A stretch of DNA of 64,000 bases from Diospyros lotus (GCF_014633365.1 NC_068339.1:14841925-14905924), one strand, 5' to 3'; numbered from the stretch's first letter, positions 23,178 to 38,100 are shown. Made by a program: numbers and translations. The notes: generated by a model not told the origin, from the sequence alone.

Positions 23178-26100
23178 TTATTTCACATTGATTGCTGCAG
23201 CCATATTTCTCAACCTCTGAGAGATTTCTGAAAACGATGGCCGCCCTGCTGGATCAGATGCCCAACAACTTTCCATCAACAATTTCCACTCAGGATCACA
23301 CCATGTTGGGATTTTCGGACGTAAACTGTTGTTTACTATTCCTCCTGAAAGAGGGAGGAAAAAGAGAAATAAATGATATTCTGAAAACTAATCAATATCG
23401 AGGAAAATCAAGGATATATGGCATCAAAGTACAAAACCAAAGCCCCATGTGCTTTAAATAATAGAACAGAAGTCTAGTGTTGCATTTCATAAGCCAGATA
23501 TCAAATGTTGTAAACTCCAAATTCTAGACGTGGTTGTATCTGGAGATTATAATCTCAATGTGTGAAGAACCTTTGACAAAATAGAAGAACAATTATGACA
23601 AGTATAAATTTGTTCTTCTGTGAACTCATTTATGGTATTACCATAAGCAATAAGATAATAAAGATGTGAAAGAAGTTCAGCAAAAAAATAAATAAATAAA
23701 TAAAGATGTGAGAGAAGCATCAAAACAAACAAACAGTTTCAGCATCAAACAATGTCGAGCAGAAACAGTCAATAATACATAAAACCTAATGTTCCACCAA
23801 AAGCAATATCCATCATTTCCCCCTCCATACAACTTCTAGTCCCTTGAGAGAGATTAATGCTACACATTCACGGATGCAATTACACCCCCCAGTTATTACT
23901 TCAAGGGCCCATGCCTTGACAATTTATCAAGCTGCTTGTAAGAAAAACTAACAATCGTGCTGCTGAAAGACACCAAGACAGAGGCGCGACCCTTCACACA
24001 CTCCTCCTTTGGGCTACTGGATTCAGCAAAAGAAAAGAGATGTTAAACATAAAAAAGCTCTACATGGTCAACAAGTAAATATATATATACATATATATTA
24101 TATAAAAGAAAATTGTTGTTTGTGAAGCATGTAACGACACCGTTTAATTAGGAGCCGGGCAAGAGAACCAGCTGCAACCACTGCCACGTGGCAGCGGAGG
24201 GCAGCTTGGCAACCGCCCAGTCGTCCTTCTCTCGATCGTGCCGAACGTCTTGTCCTTGTGCGCAATCTGGACCGTCAATGCTGCCTTTTATCTGTTGTAA
24301 TCCCAGCCATTCTTATGCATCGTGTGACCCTTATTTATTCATTGTGCATCGGGATTTGTAAGATGAGAGATTGAGAGAGAGGGTGAGTAGACGCTAAGGG
24401 GTTCAAGGGTTTTTCTCATTATTGTTGTTTCAGACTCTCTGGCTCCTTCGCATTCTTCTCTCTGGTTCAATAGGGTAAGCCTCTGACCTTCCTCTTGTAT
24501 ATGGTTTTAAGGCGATTTTGTTAGTAAATCAATCTCTGTAAATAGAGTGGTTGTGAGGCTGGTATGCTCAACGTGGACGTAGCCCTTTTGAGTGAACCAC
24601 GGTAAAATCTCTCGTGTCATTTACTTTTCATCATTTTATGTTTGTGTTTGTTGTTTGTGTTTTTCATTACCGATTTCCTCTCTGTTGTTGGGTCTAAAGG
24701 CTACAGTGATATCAATGTGTGTGTGTGCACGCAATACTGTTGTTTGTGCAACAAAAAGACATTTAGATTGTTAAGTAGTAAAGAAAAATGCACAGCACCG
24801 ATTATCAAATATGAGATGCATTATCATCATTAACCTGACACCTTTCAGGGTATAAACCTACTTTCAAAAAGCTCAATAAAATTAGTTAACAACAACAACA
24901 TACCAAGCTCAATAAACCAACTTCTATAGTTATAGCTGCATGTACAAAAAAATAAATAAGCAAATCAACAAAAACAATAAACATGAAGTAGGTCAAACAA
25001 TGTGTGTAATGGTAGATACATGATACCAGGAAGGTTGATCAAGTGCTCAAAAAGCTTAGATGTTGGAGAAAGAGCTAGTCAAGCCTCATCACTCACGAAA
25101 GAACAAGAAGCATCATTAAAGCACTTTAAAGATTCAATCTTAAGGCTTCTTGTAATGATCTGCAAAGTGTGTGTATATAATATATCTTCTCCTTTGTATT
25201 GGTCTGAGCATGGAAATAATTTGTAACTTTAAATTTGAACCTTCATTGTGTTGTTTGGCTATCTAGAGCCTGATCAGGGGTGTGTAAACAACTCTTTTGA
25301 GGTAAACATAGAAAAATAACATTGCTGGATTGAAAGTGGAGCGGAAGGTGAGTTTGCTTTGTAGAGTGGATGTAGGTGCAGTTGGGTACTAAACCATTAT
25401 AAACTCTTGTTTAATTGAATCTCTGTTGAAATACAGAGTAAATAAATAGGGATTAAATGAAAAAAAAAAAATTGTTAGAATTTTTATTAACTCAATTCAC
25501 AACCCCCCCCCCCCCCCCCCCCCCCCCCCAAACCACCAGCACCAACTTAAGTCAAACCAAAAGTAGGGATCAACACCACCATCCTATATGAATCCCACTC
25601 CTAGACTTGTTAGTGGTGTTTGACTAAATTTTCCCTATAGGTAAAACCAAAAAAATTGTTTCCTCTCTTCTTTTAGCACCTGTCTCGAAGGCTTAAGCAA
25701 TTAGGAATGGGCCTTAACAATGTAAATCAAGCTTTCTAATATTCCCCCTCACGTGCAAGGTGCAGCAACACAAAGAACAAGATTACACAACAAATATGGA
25801 AGGAAACAATCACATTCCAAGGGTATTATTTGTAATTTTGGTTTCTATAATTTATTTTTTAATTTCTATTTCTGTTAGGATTATTTGTCTTGTAGCTAGA
25901 GGTTGTTAAGATATTTTTCTCTTTTGTCTTTTTCCCTTTTTGTCTTGTACCTTAGGCAGTTACAATACCTTGTCTTGTAGCTACAGTGGTGAGCTTATAT
26001 ACTAAGCCACAGCCTACATTGGAGGGGGTATGGAATTGATGAATGTTCTGAATTCTCTCTAATTCTTCTCTGTAATCTCCTCTTCTTCTTGCTGCTGTTC

Positions 26101-29100
26101 TCTCCTAATATTTCTCTCTCTCGGTTATCTTCTCCCTTATCTCATCTGTTGTTTCTCTCCCTCTCACCTGATTTCTTCCCCAAATTTCTCTCTTAATTTC
26201 CAAATCCCCTTTCACACCCTAGTTCAACCCTAAGGGTGTGACAATTGGTATGAGAGTCATTCAATCCTCAACTGGATTTCCGCAAATCCATAACAGTTAG
26301 GTTCAGATTTCTGAAAGCCAATTCTGACAGCGATTTAGACTGGTGGTTCATGGCGGCTGCTAGAAATGACTTCAAATCAGAATTGTTGTATGCTACAATT
26401 TTGATCGGAAGGTGATGATTTCCAACCCTCCCCAACTATTAATTCCCAACGGTACTAGACGTACTCGACCATTGCTTCCCGACGCTTCTTGACGGTTATT
26501 TTCTGATCGGTCCTCAGCTGTGAGTTAAGCGATCTGCAGGCAACCCTCAGGCATAGGACAGATTCAAGCGGAGGCGAGTCACTCTCGAGAAAAATGGGTT
26601 GCAATCAGAAAAGGAATCACAGAAGAATGTGCTGCAACAAGAAAATAAATCAAGGAAGCACACAATCAAGTCATAGACCTCAAACACAAGTTGGATAACT
26701 TACTGACTCTGTTTTCACAGAAGTTCCAAGTTAGTATTCCAGCTAAATGTTTTTCCAAGGAACATTCTAAGTCTTTAAAAGAAAAGTTTCAGACGACAGT
26801 TTGTCTACTCGGAATTTTTCTGCTGTAGCTGAGGAAAGACCTGAATTGGAGCAAACAAGATGACAAAGAAGGAATGGCAACTACCAAAGATGTTATTGAG
26901 GATCCACTGGGAAAGGAATTTGCTGAAATGAATTCGGTTATAGTTGTCAATAAACCAGAAGAACTAATAGATCAAGATGTGCCTATTGAGAGGGTACTGG
27001 AGAAAAATGAGGAATTATTCGATGAATTGACAGAGGAAGCAAAGGCCATAGCAGTAGCACGGGTGCCTAGTCCAATGTTTGATCCCGAGCAATATGACAG
27101 TCTTGCGGTCATTTCAAAGCAGACCAGTTTCTGGTGCTGGTCCTAACAGAGGAAGAGCAAGAGATCAGGAACGTAAAAGAAAAGAGGAAAAAGCCTAGAA
27201 GGAGAAAGAAAGAAAAAAGAATAAAACAAATAGAAAAAGCTGGGATTTGATGAATAACAATGGCTCAATGATAATAAGTTTCTTGGGGACAAGAAACATT
27301 TCAAGGGGCAAAATTTTGTCACATTCCAAGAGTGTTATTTGTAATTTTGGTTTTCTGTAATTTGTTTTTTAATTTCTATGTCTATTAGGGTTATGCGTCT
27401 TGTAGCTAGAGGTTGTTAGGATATTTTCCCCTTTTGTCTTGTAACTTAGGCAGTTACAATGTCTTATCTTATAGCTATAGCTGTGAGCTTATATATTAAG
27501 CCACAGACTACGTTAGAAGAGGTATGGAATTGATGAATGTTCTGAATTCTCTCTAAATCTTCTTTGTGATCTCCTCTTCTTCTTGCTACTGTTCTCTCCT
27601 AATATTTCTCTCTCTCTCTCTCTCTCTGTTGATTATCTTCTCCCTTATCTCCTCTGCTATTTCTCTCCCTCTCATCTGATTTCTTCCCCAAATTTCTCTC
27701 TTAATTTCCAAATCCCCTTTCACACCCTAGTTCAAGCCTAACGGTGTGACATATGCATATATGTGTGCGCGCGCACGCGTGTGTGTGTGAAGCTTTCCAA
27801 CACACCTAAACAATAATGACCTTACGATACAACCATGATGTACAAAAGAGAATGCATGTCTCATACTAGTACCTCTATCCATTGCAATTTTTAAAGATGT
27901 TTGGAAAGACCTCACAAAGAGGCCTACATGCTCACACCAAGTATAATCCATAATTTTATCCTTGAGATTTGTCGTGGAGCTAGTACAGTACACAAAGGCA
28001 TAGAGTATTAACATCATACTGCTTTATTCATTTAAAACACGGTATACCCCCAAAAAATTAAACATGAAAATTTAGTAGGTAGCATTAAGTAGACAGGACA
28101 AGACATTTAGAAGATTTAAAAGGGCTTGTCATATGTTTAGGCAACACAATAAGAAAATTGTATTCTCCACAACAGAATTGAGAAGATATAAGATAAGAAA
28201 ATTATACAATAAGAAAAGGACTTGTCATATGTTTAGGCAACTATACAATTAGAAAATTGTACTCTAAATAACAGAGTTGAGAAGATATAAGGTATGAAAC
28301 AGCATATACTCTCACATGGTGCATACCAATTATAGAAGCACAATGCATATCTGCATAAGGTTCATCTCCCGTAAGCACTTCCCACATGACAATCCCAAAT
28401 GAGTAGACATCAATCTACAATACAAAAATAAATAAGAATAATAACACCTTAGACAAAAGGAACTTTTTTTACAAGTAATTATATACAAAAAGAAATTGAA
28501 AATAAAAGAATCCAAAAACATTCAAGAGAAAAGTGAGCTATAATTATGTAAAACAAAAATGTCTGAAGTTTATACCATTGCCAAGACTGTTTTTACCTTC
28601 TCTGTTACCATGTTACTCTTTCCGCTAAGAAGTTCAGGTGCCATCCATGGTAAAGTTCCACGCACACCCCCGGACACTAAAGTGTGTTGTTTTACCTTTG
28701 ATAAGCCAAGATCACCAATCTAAAACAGAATGCAGATATTGCGTGAGCTATCACGTCTAGCCAGCAGTAGAAAGTCAAGCTTTGTAATCACCAAGTAACA
28801 GAGCCAAACCATCAAATGCACTGTAATCTACAATTCCTGGCAATGTTTACATCTAAAATGTTTAACTAATACAGTGATTGGACACAGGTTTGCCTGTTGG
28901 AAATGCCTTTTTGTAAAGCAAGGGTAAGGCTGCATAAGAAAATGACTCTCCCCAACCCTCACCAGGGGCTTCATGCATGGGATGCCTTTTGTTATTTACC
29001 TAATACAGATTTTAGCCAAGGCAATACTGAAATCAGGACTGCTTTGGAACTTCAGACAAATATCTAATTACAGTGGCAAAGCATTACCTATGCATCTAAA

Positions 29101-32100
29101 GTGCCTGCAGAAATACACAAGCAAGCCGAAATATAGATCAGGTTAGAAAAATGTTTGATCCAGTATACCTTGCATACAGGTCGATGGGGATCTCTCATAT
29201 TCACTAGCAGGTTCTCACATTTCAGATCAAAGTGCACAATATTCTTTCCATGAAGATACTCCATCCCAAATGCAGCATCCATGGCTATGATGAGTCTCTT
29301 ACGACGATCAATCGTTCTGTTCAACAACATAATTTAATGAAGAATGAAAATTGTAAAAACAGTTAAAAGGATTTGCAGATGGAGCAAAGAACAAGCATCT
29401 TAATATACAGCACATGTATTGCAACATGAAAAAGTATAGTCTATCATAGGAAAGTAATAGGCTATATGGCCACAGAAAAGAGTACCTGTCCTTTTTCTGT
29501 AGAAACTGCTTTAATGATCCATTGATCATGAATTCCGTCACAGTTGCAAGGGACCCGTCGGGACCATCGCGAACTATACCATAGAAAGAAACTACATTTG
29601 GGTGATGTAATGAGCTTAATATTAAAGCTTCCTTCCAAAAATCTGCAATCTATAATCCCAATAAATGAAAAAGGTTAATATACAATAGAACCAGAATCAA
29701 TGCTAACTGCAGAATAAGTACAGAGATTAGGTACAATAAGTCTTTCTAATTAAAAAATAGAAACAGTTGTTCCTCATTTACCCAAAAAAGATAAACATAC
29801 TGCAATTTAATAATATCAAATCCCAGTTAGACGATATTTAGGCATGTCTAGTACCAATAAAGCCAAAGCCTTACATGTAAATGTGAATGATGTGCATGAA
29901 AACTTCTTTTTTCCATAGAATAGATAACAAACTTCATTTAATAAAAGACAAAATATTCCCCCCCAGATGGGAACAATAACCAATAAAGATTAGAAGTAAA
30001 TGATGAAGAAAATAAAGAATCCCAAAAAGCATATCTATATAGACAACTTTTAGAAAGGCAATCAGAAAGGAAGTTCCCAACTACAAATATGAGTTATATT
30101 TGGCAAGACAAAATTGAAATCATGAATGAACACTTTAATATTTTGCTACACTTAGCAGAGAAAGAGAAACATTTTGGAAATATTTCAAAATGACAAATTA
30201 ATTTGGAAATACATAGATATTTTTGAGAACTAATAACTAACCTAAATCCTAAATTTATAAATTCCTAAGTGTAATTTTCAAGCTTTAGGCACAATTCTCA
30301 GTACTGAGAAATGGACTCTTGTCAGCATTCTATCCCTTGCACCGTGATTAATCTTTAAGCAGGCAATGGGTGAAAAAAGATCTCGAACAACTGCAAGAGG
30401 GATTTTATTTTTCATTCTTCTTATAGTATCATTTGTGACAAAGGGATTTCTGGTTTTCCTTCAAAACCAATCTTCATGGTCATCTGCACTTGGAGTTTTA
30501 TATTTCAACCAGACAACACTTCTGCAACTGCAAACAACTTATTGTTTCAGTGCACTATTTTTAAAGTGCTTCGCTATTTCATGTTTTTTTTTTTTTTTTG
30601 GCGTTTCATGGTATGTTTTAATAGATCCCACTAAAGTATCATTAGTCCACTAATTTCTTAATTTAGTCCCTTGGATTTTGTCAGCCATTTTGATGCAAAA
30701 AAATGAAAATTTGGTTTCACTTCCTTGAAAGCTTTGTCCCTTGGAATCAGAATCTTTACTCAATGAAAAAGTAGACCAAATTGTCTACTTGAAGATTTAA
30801 TTGCTAAAGGAAAATGTATAAAATGCAAATAACACATCAAACAAAAGGCACTCTTAGAAATGTGGAATATGATAATGTAAAACTTAACTAGCAAATTACC
30901 ATGTCATAGAATTGGGAAGGCGCCTAATAAGTCCCCTGCCATTTTTTTTTTTTCCAAGTTATTTTTCTTTTTGATAGGGTGAAAAGGAGCACGAGCCTTG
31001 TGGCAGCACCAGGGTGGTTCTATTCTGAAATGTGTACCTTGGATTTGGAACATGGCAACAGCCTCTTCCCACAGTAAGATTATGCATATCAAATTCTCCT
31101 TACATGCAATGACTATAGCCTTGTACACTTGATCATGAAAACTAAAATATACTGTCATAGTTTTGTTTCAGCTAGTTCGGAAATGCAATCATGTCAGAAA
31201 CAAAAAGAAAGCAATAAAAATTATAAGAGTGTTAAGAAATATTTTTAAACAGAGACTATTTATGGCTTTATAACTCAGTTCTTAAATAAGTTCATGTTTC
31301 ATGCATACACAGCATGTCAAACCGGCGTGTGTATAATTTGGAAGTACACATGGTGAAGCATTATCAAAGTAATGTTAATCAAATCAATATTGTCATTCAC
31401 AATCATATATATTTCAAATTACTTATAAGCTTCCAACTAAATAAGGTTCAAAATAATAAAAATAAATAAGGCAGGAAATAATAACATTAATTAGTGGCAG
31501 ACAAAGGTCAAAAGGAAATCTGAGACAAACAAGGTCATCATGGTGAAAAAAAGTTAATTTTTATTTACTTAATTTCTAACAATATGAGAATAACGTTAAC
31601 ATTCTCCTTTCTACTTTCTCATATTCTCTAATAATTTAAGATATTTCTTTGTTCCCAATCATCTCCATCTCAAAGAATGAGAAAAATAGAAATAATTTCT
31701 TAAACATAGTTTATCAGATACTACTAATAGGTGTTGTTTTACAACACATTATTTTGGAATACTTCGTCATGCTTCAACTCCACTGGTGAATTCCTATTTA
31801 TGGTTCGTCCCAAGACTGGACAACGGAATAGGCTTGCATTAGGTAGTCATATCCAGCATAAAACTTGTCAGATCAAACAAAATGAATTCCAGACAAATTA
31901 GCCAACCCCACCTAGTGGAATTAAGACTTGTACTTGTTTGTTGTTGTTGTACTTCACCATGTTTCAATGAGTTTCAGAGGCAAGTCTTGATGGGAACACT
32001 AGAATTTCAATTCTCTATCATTACCTTGCTTTGGTTCCTTGGGAAACATCATTTTAGCCATTTTGATAGAACACAAACAAAAATTTCTTCCATAAGTCAA

Positions 32101-35100
32101 AATTAGGCTAATACGATAGAGAGAATTCATTTCCACTTAACCACGAAACATGTCATCTAGGGAAATATGTGGGTTCTATCAACTAGAGTAAAGGTAAGTG
32201 ATGAGCAGAATCACAAGTTTGACAAACTAGTCCCAACCAACCCTATTGTGTTAACTGGGTTCCTTATAGTTGTGCTCTGTCAGCCTTTTCTTTCTAAGTT
32301 AAAATAAACTAGTAAACCACCACATGGATCACATCCACTGGGGGTGCCCTTTCCAATACATCAATTTCCTTTTATGCCCAGACTTTGATCAATAAAAGCA
32401 ACTCAAAACAAAAGTTCTTTTATGTGGTCTTTTCATCATTTATTAACCGCTTTCTTTTTTGCTAAGTATCTTTTAAACTCTTTCAGATACAGTTTTCTGA
32501 TGTCTTCTAGGATTTTGTCACCATGCCGAAAAATGTTTGCCCATCTGAACAAGTCCTACTGTATGTCGCTTAAGATCTTAGAAATATGTAAAAAGCTTCT
32601 TATTTTCCAGCTATTTGTAGCTCAAGGGTACCAGCTTACAGGTAAAGAATTATAAGCCAAACCAACAATAACAAATATTTTATCCAATTCACAAAGTCTT
32701 ATCATTCCCACAGGTCCAATAAACTTCATAAACTTCCATCTATAGTTATGCCCGGTCTATCTACAGAACTACTTTGATGTTTCTCCAGTGCAGTAGTAGC
32801 CCAATATCCTTCGTAACTCATACTGAGGAGGAGCTTAAATAGAAGCTAATCTGAAATAGTTTCTGTTTTGAACGACCTTCCTTGAAATCTTAGGGAACTC
32901 AACCCCCCCCCCCCGCCCCAAAAGAAAGAGAAAATAAATTACATTAAAAGCCATAAACTCTGCATACACATGACAAAAATAATAAGCCTTCATTACTGGT
33001 CAAAAGCAAATATACACTATCAGAAATGGGTATAATGCATTCTAAAGCCCAGGTGAGAAAAATCTTCCCATGGTGTGAAGGAATAAGGGCAGGGCAGCAA
33101 AAAAGGTTTGACTGATAAACTCAGCAGTGCATGAACACAAATATCAAGCTTTAAATGCTTATAATATTGTCGTAGTAAGCATCTAAATGGTATACCTCAC
33201 AGAAATAGAATTTACAGCATGTAATAATTAAATAGCTTCTTGGAACATATATTTTGCTTTGAAATCCTCTTTATCTAGAATGGAAAATGATGGTAATCAC
33301 AGATCAGTCACTTCAAACAGGTGGCACTACTGATTGCGGTTGAGGCAAAATGTATAGATATATATTAGAAAAGGCTGATTTCAACTATACATTCATTTAC
33401 AACCACAAATGTCAACTTTTAGAAAGTAAAAATGGGAATTGGCAGGTGGAATAGCATCATAAACCCATTCTTTGTAACAAATATTGGAAGCCAATAATGA
33501 GCACCTCGTGTATGTATCTCTTCACTCTACTACGACCAATAAAATAATTCTTAATGTTGAATCCAGCAGATTATGATACCAACGTTTCATCATAGAACAG
33601 CTTCCAATAAGTGGTTATGGAACAATCCAAGTCTCTGTACGCCATACATGCATTTCACTACCAGATACTGCAAAGAGGTTTTCTCACTCTTAAGAAAACT
33701 ATAAGTTAAATAAGATAATTAAATAAATGTTAGTATCCGTAGCAGAAAACAAGTCCAATTTCAACTTTTTTGTGTACTTGGAATGCTGTTCCATACCAAA
33801 GTATATTTCTACATGAAGCTGCTACCATAAAGTCCAAGTTTAATCCTAACTTAAAATTCTCAGACTGTACTAGAGATTTTGCCAGTGACTCTCATTCTAT
33901 GTCGGTGTGGATCCGCCCAATTTATCAATCTTCTAGACACCTATGCAAAGGTTGGATGAAATGGAAAAAATTTGTAGCATAAGAGGTAAGAGGAAAACAG
34001 AAGTAAATTTAGTGAGAAAATTTTAGGCATGACCTGGGCTATAATAGCCTTAGGGAAGATAACAGTTATGGGTAGAGATTACTAGAGACCTAGAATCCAT
34101 GTAGCTGACCCTACTTGGTGGGATTAAGACTTGTGATGATGATGCAGATATGTAAAGCACATCACCTACATGTCATACACATGCATCTAGAGATATCAAA
34201 GAATGTAAAAGAGAAGATATATTCCATTTAAAATTGCAACCAGTAACATCTCATCTACTCCAAGAGATGGAACTGTTTAAGAATCTTTAGCAAAATTTAA
34301 CGGTTCTAATGTTGTTCTCATGGATGAATATTAAAACCTCAAATCCAACATATCGAAATGCTTTCAATTGTATCAATATCTGAGCAGACAGGTTTTTAAC
34401 GTTGTTGGCTATCATAGGTCTGAAATCTACTTAGCTGAGCAGTTTCCTTGCCCTTCTCGTAACTACAATATGTGAAATCCCCTAATTAATCCTTAATCTT
34501 GACCTATCTTAGAAAAAACTGGGAAAATATTAGCAAGTCAAAAGCTATTTTGTCATGCAGCCTTACCATAATTTTTTGCCAAGAAGAGGCTGAAATATAT
34601 CTTTTCTAAAGGATAATTTAGTTTTAATACAAGTATGTTCATGAATCCAATTCTTTCTTTTTGAAATATGTGATTTGCATGTCCTCAATAATGCCAAAAA
34701 TAGAACATTTGGCATAGTCACAAGCATAACAAAGGATGTGAAGTTAATTTTCTTTTATTGATACCAACAACATAGAAAGCCTTAATTCCACTAGATGGGG
34801 TCAGCTATAAGAATTCTAGCTCACCACTCATTCTATATTTGGTCATATCTTGTGTAAGGCCTTTATAACTCATATCGTAGCTAAGAGTCACCCACTAAGT
34901 TTTTCTAGCTCTTCCTCTACTTCTTTCATTAAAAACTTGTTCATTTCTGCACTCTCCTCAGAGGAGTAAACTTTTGTCCACAAAATCATGCATTCAATTA
35001 ATACAAATGAGAATTCCAGTCCTTTTCATCTGATGAGACTTTGTTCAAAAAGAATCTTCTGCAAGTCAAAAGAATCTCTTTTCTTCATATTACATGCAAC

Positions 35101-38100
35101 GCATTTTGGCTCCACTAACATGCAGTCTTGGATCAAAATGGTGAACTCAAGAAACTGGCCTTGATGCGGAGCAGATCAAAGACTTCATTTAAGGTTCCGA
35201 TTTAATATTTATATTTTGTTTATTTATTTTAATATTTTTATTATGTTTATTGTTTTAATATTTCCTTGTTTTTGGTTGATTAGGGTTTTATTTCTATTAG
35301 GATTCTAGTTGGATTTTATTTATAAGTACTACTTAGATTTGGATTAGCCAAATACTATAAATATACCTAGAAGTTAAGAGTTTGTAATCAACTTTTCCAT
35401 TAAATAAAATTCCAAATTTCTTTTTCCTTGGTGGATTCCAAGCGGTTTTCTTGTCCGTTTGAACGATAATCGAGCAACGCTCGTTCGTGCGTTACGAACA
35501 AGAATTTTCTTTTCCTTGTTTTCGCTTTCGTCCTGCGTCAGGCTTGCTCAATGACAGAATTTATGACCTTTAAAATGGCTTTATAGGATCTCTTTCAGAC
35601 AAGGCGACAGTGCAACGCAAAACCAACAAAAGAAGAACAAACTCAAAGAACTCAATAGGAGAATCTCAATTAAATATCAAACCAATTACCAAAGCTATCC
35701 TCAAAAATACATTGAAAAGAGTTTATATAGGCAATTAGCCAAACCCTAGTATGGAAACCTGAAGTAATCCCTAATTAGGACTTTAAATAATTAAAATGGA
35801 AACATAATAAATAAAAAATTAGATAGGGAATAAATAAAAGAAATAATTAAGATGTGCTAGTTTCTATATTTATACACTAAGAGTAAAATCTCCTTAAATA
35901 TATGCTTCTATGCCTTCATCACAAGGATGAAAAAACAAAGCATGAAACTTTGGGAAACAGTAACATGGCAACAATATATGTTTTGGGAAAAAAAAAATTA
36001 CAAGGACATAGAATATACCAAGCGTTCCCTCTCCAAAGGTCTTCCAGCAAAGCAGCTGGCTTTGATTCTCTTGATTGCCACATCCGAACCCTTCCATTTC
36101 CCATGATAAACAGCGCCATAAGTACCTGAACCCAGTTCCTTAATCTCCTCCAGATCATCATTTTTGATAGTCTAGACAATGACCGATCACATCAGTAAAA
36201 TGGAAGCACATGATAAACTCATAACAGAATGAATAAACAATCGTAGATGAGACGGAGATCAAATTATCAGGAAAAAATATGAAGTGGAGATACTAAAGAT
36301 GTAGACTATACACATGATCAAAATTAGAGATGTTGAAGCAGTTAAACAACCTGCAATCCCATTTTAATGGCTTCTTCTTCAGCTTTTGTTGGCTCAATCT
36401 TGGAATTGTTTGGATTGTCATTGTCAGAATCTAATTCCACATCCCCATGCACATCCTGCAAAAAGAACTAGGAAATATGAAAATGGAAACAATTTATTGT
36501 TGTATGCCACTCTAAACAAAATGAATAAGGGTTCTCACTGCTGATTCTGGCTCATTTCTAGTTTCTTCTTTTGAAGTCACATCTTGCTCAATAATAGAAT
36601 CAACATCTGTAGCTTTTGTTTTCACCTCCCCAACACCTTCTAAAGTTTCCTTCTTTATAGAAGAAATGATTTCAGGTAAGAAACTCAAATGATCACAGAG
36701 CGCTTTATCCTCAAGTGGAGCATGGGCACCATTTTCATTTGCTTTAACAATCCCACTGCACTCTTCAACAGGCCTTAAGCCATTTGAATTGATAGAGCCA
36801 GAAGACGCTACGCCTAGATTCTTGTTTCGATCAGGAACAGCGATGTCCTCCACAATGGAGTCTCCCACCTTCTCTACCCAATCGGCTTCTTTCCTTTCTT
36901 GATTTATACATTTCTCCACCATCTTTACAGACTCAGTAACATGAGTATCACTTCTTAATTCTGAGACAAGGGTTGTCAAAGATGCCAATCTATCACTGGT
37001 CAAAACCGAAACTGAATCAGATAGCTGCACAGGATCTCTAGGATTGGTCATACTTAACATGTCAATTGTGGATGGAACACTTTCAGCATTAACCAGGCAT
37101 TGATTTTCCTGTGCATAAGTTTGTGGGTTCAGCTTCAGGGCATGACCATAAGAAACACCTGGGGTGGAAGCGTCAACTCCCACCATCTTTTGTGAGGATT
37201 CAACCCAAGGATTGTGACTCTCCACCCCATTACTGAATCTGGGACTACTCTCCAGTGAACCCTTGATAAATCCTGGACTCACCACACCATTTGTCTGTGG
37301 GGGTGAAGCAGATACCTCATAAGGCGTAGCCACTTGCAATGGATTATGAACATGCCTCCATAACCCATGTGCAGGTGCAGGTGCATGTCCATGTGATGCT
37401 TGGTGAAGATTATCTGCCCCATAAGGATATCCATACCTAGCCCCACGCTCATCAAGAGGAGGAACGTGAATATGAGATCCAGAGGCCAAAGTGTGGTCAT
37501 GAAACACTTCGTTCCTTAGTTCAGGTCCAGGCCTGATGTACCTCATGTCTTCATGCACAAAATTTGAGGTCACATGGTTGCCATCTGCCAAATTTCCTGG
37601 CAGAATAGGAATATGCATGCCAGTACCATCTACAATGTAGGGATCGTTCAGTCGTCCGGCTCCAGGAATATGAGATCTCGGTTCATCAACCCTGGGATTT
37701 GATTGAGGCTGCATAATCCATGCTCGCTCGTGATTGTGAGCTTCATTATAGAGGGGTCGCAGATCATTCGGCTCTCTGGGGTAAAACCCATGCTGATATT
37801 TCGCATCTGTACTCAGCATGAATGTTTCCCTATTTGGAGGGCATTCGGCACTTGGACTGGTAACCTGGTGAAGTCCATTTGCAACATTGGGCTGCTCCAA
37901 ATGTGGATGTTCTCCATGCTTCCAAGGTGAATCAGGATAAGCTTGATTTCTGTGGAAAGCCATTCTGCAATGCTCACAGATGCTGCTCCCATCAAAAATA
38001 TTGGGGCTATGAAGTACATTGCCTGGAAAACCAGATTTATCACCAGGTGTAGGCCCGTTTGACAACCATACAACGTTATCCGAAAATTGTGGTTGGTTGT

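Larger units (their letters stand above)
23345..28326. other. Last intron of the PB1-Raf kinase gene, 4,982 bp
   Basis: No exon of the kinase lies here; the domain continues directly from exon 7 (..HCASII) to exon 8 (GGIVNN..). The intron is filled with retroelement sequence: an LTR-like remnant at about 24100-24690, a 27-nt C run at 25503 and a 1.9-kb two-LTR element at 25808-27751. An aacaacaacaac tract near 24889 resembles a LINE tail. A short TAAA repeat lies near 23684-23703. Confidence 0.7.
29650..36018. other. Intron 3 of the PB1-Raf kinase gene, 6,369 bp
   Basis: Splits the kinase domain between ..RPLERERL and IADFWKEAL... No conserved exon is missing. It contains at least three LINE-like 3' ends (31880, 33960 and 34755 regions), an LTR-like remnant near 35165-35540, an interrupted C run near 32903, and AT-rich filler. 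Open frames in it are short and unrecognised. Confidence 0.7.

Noticed and set aside
24592..24833. Cys-rich plus-strand frames
   Set aside because: They lie within LTR-like DNA and a TG-repeat stretch; cysteines come from tgt repeats.
36512..36538. Ending the PB1 protein at the stop at 36512
   Set aside because: A canonical donor precedes it and the kinase domain continues in frame in the next exons, so this stop lies in an intron.
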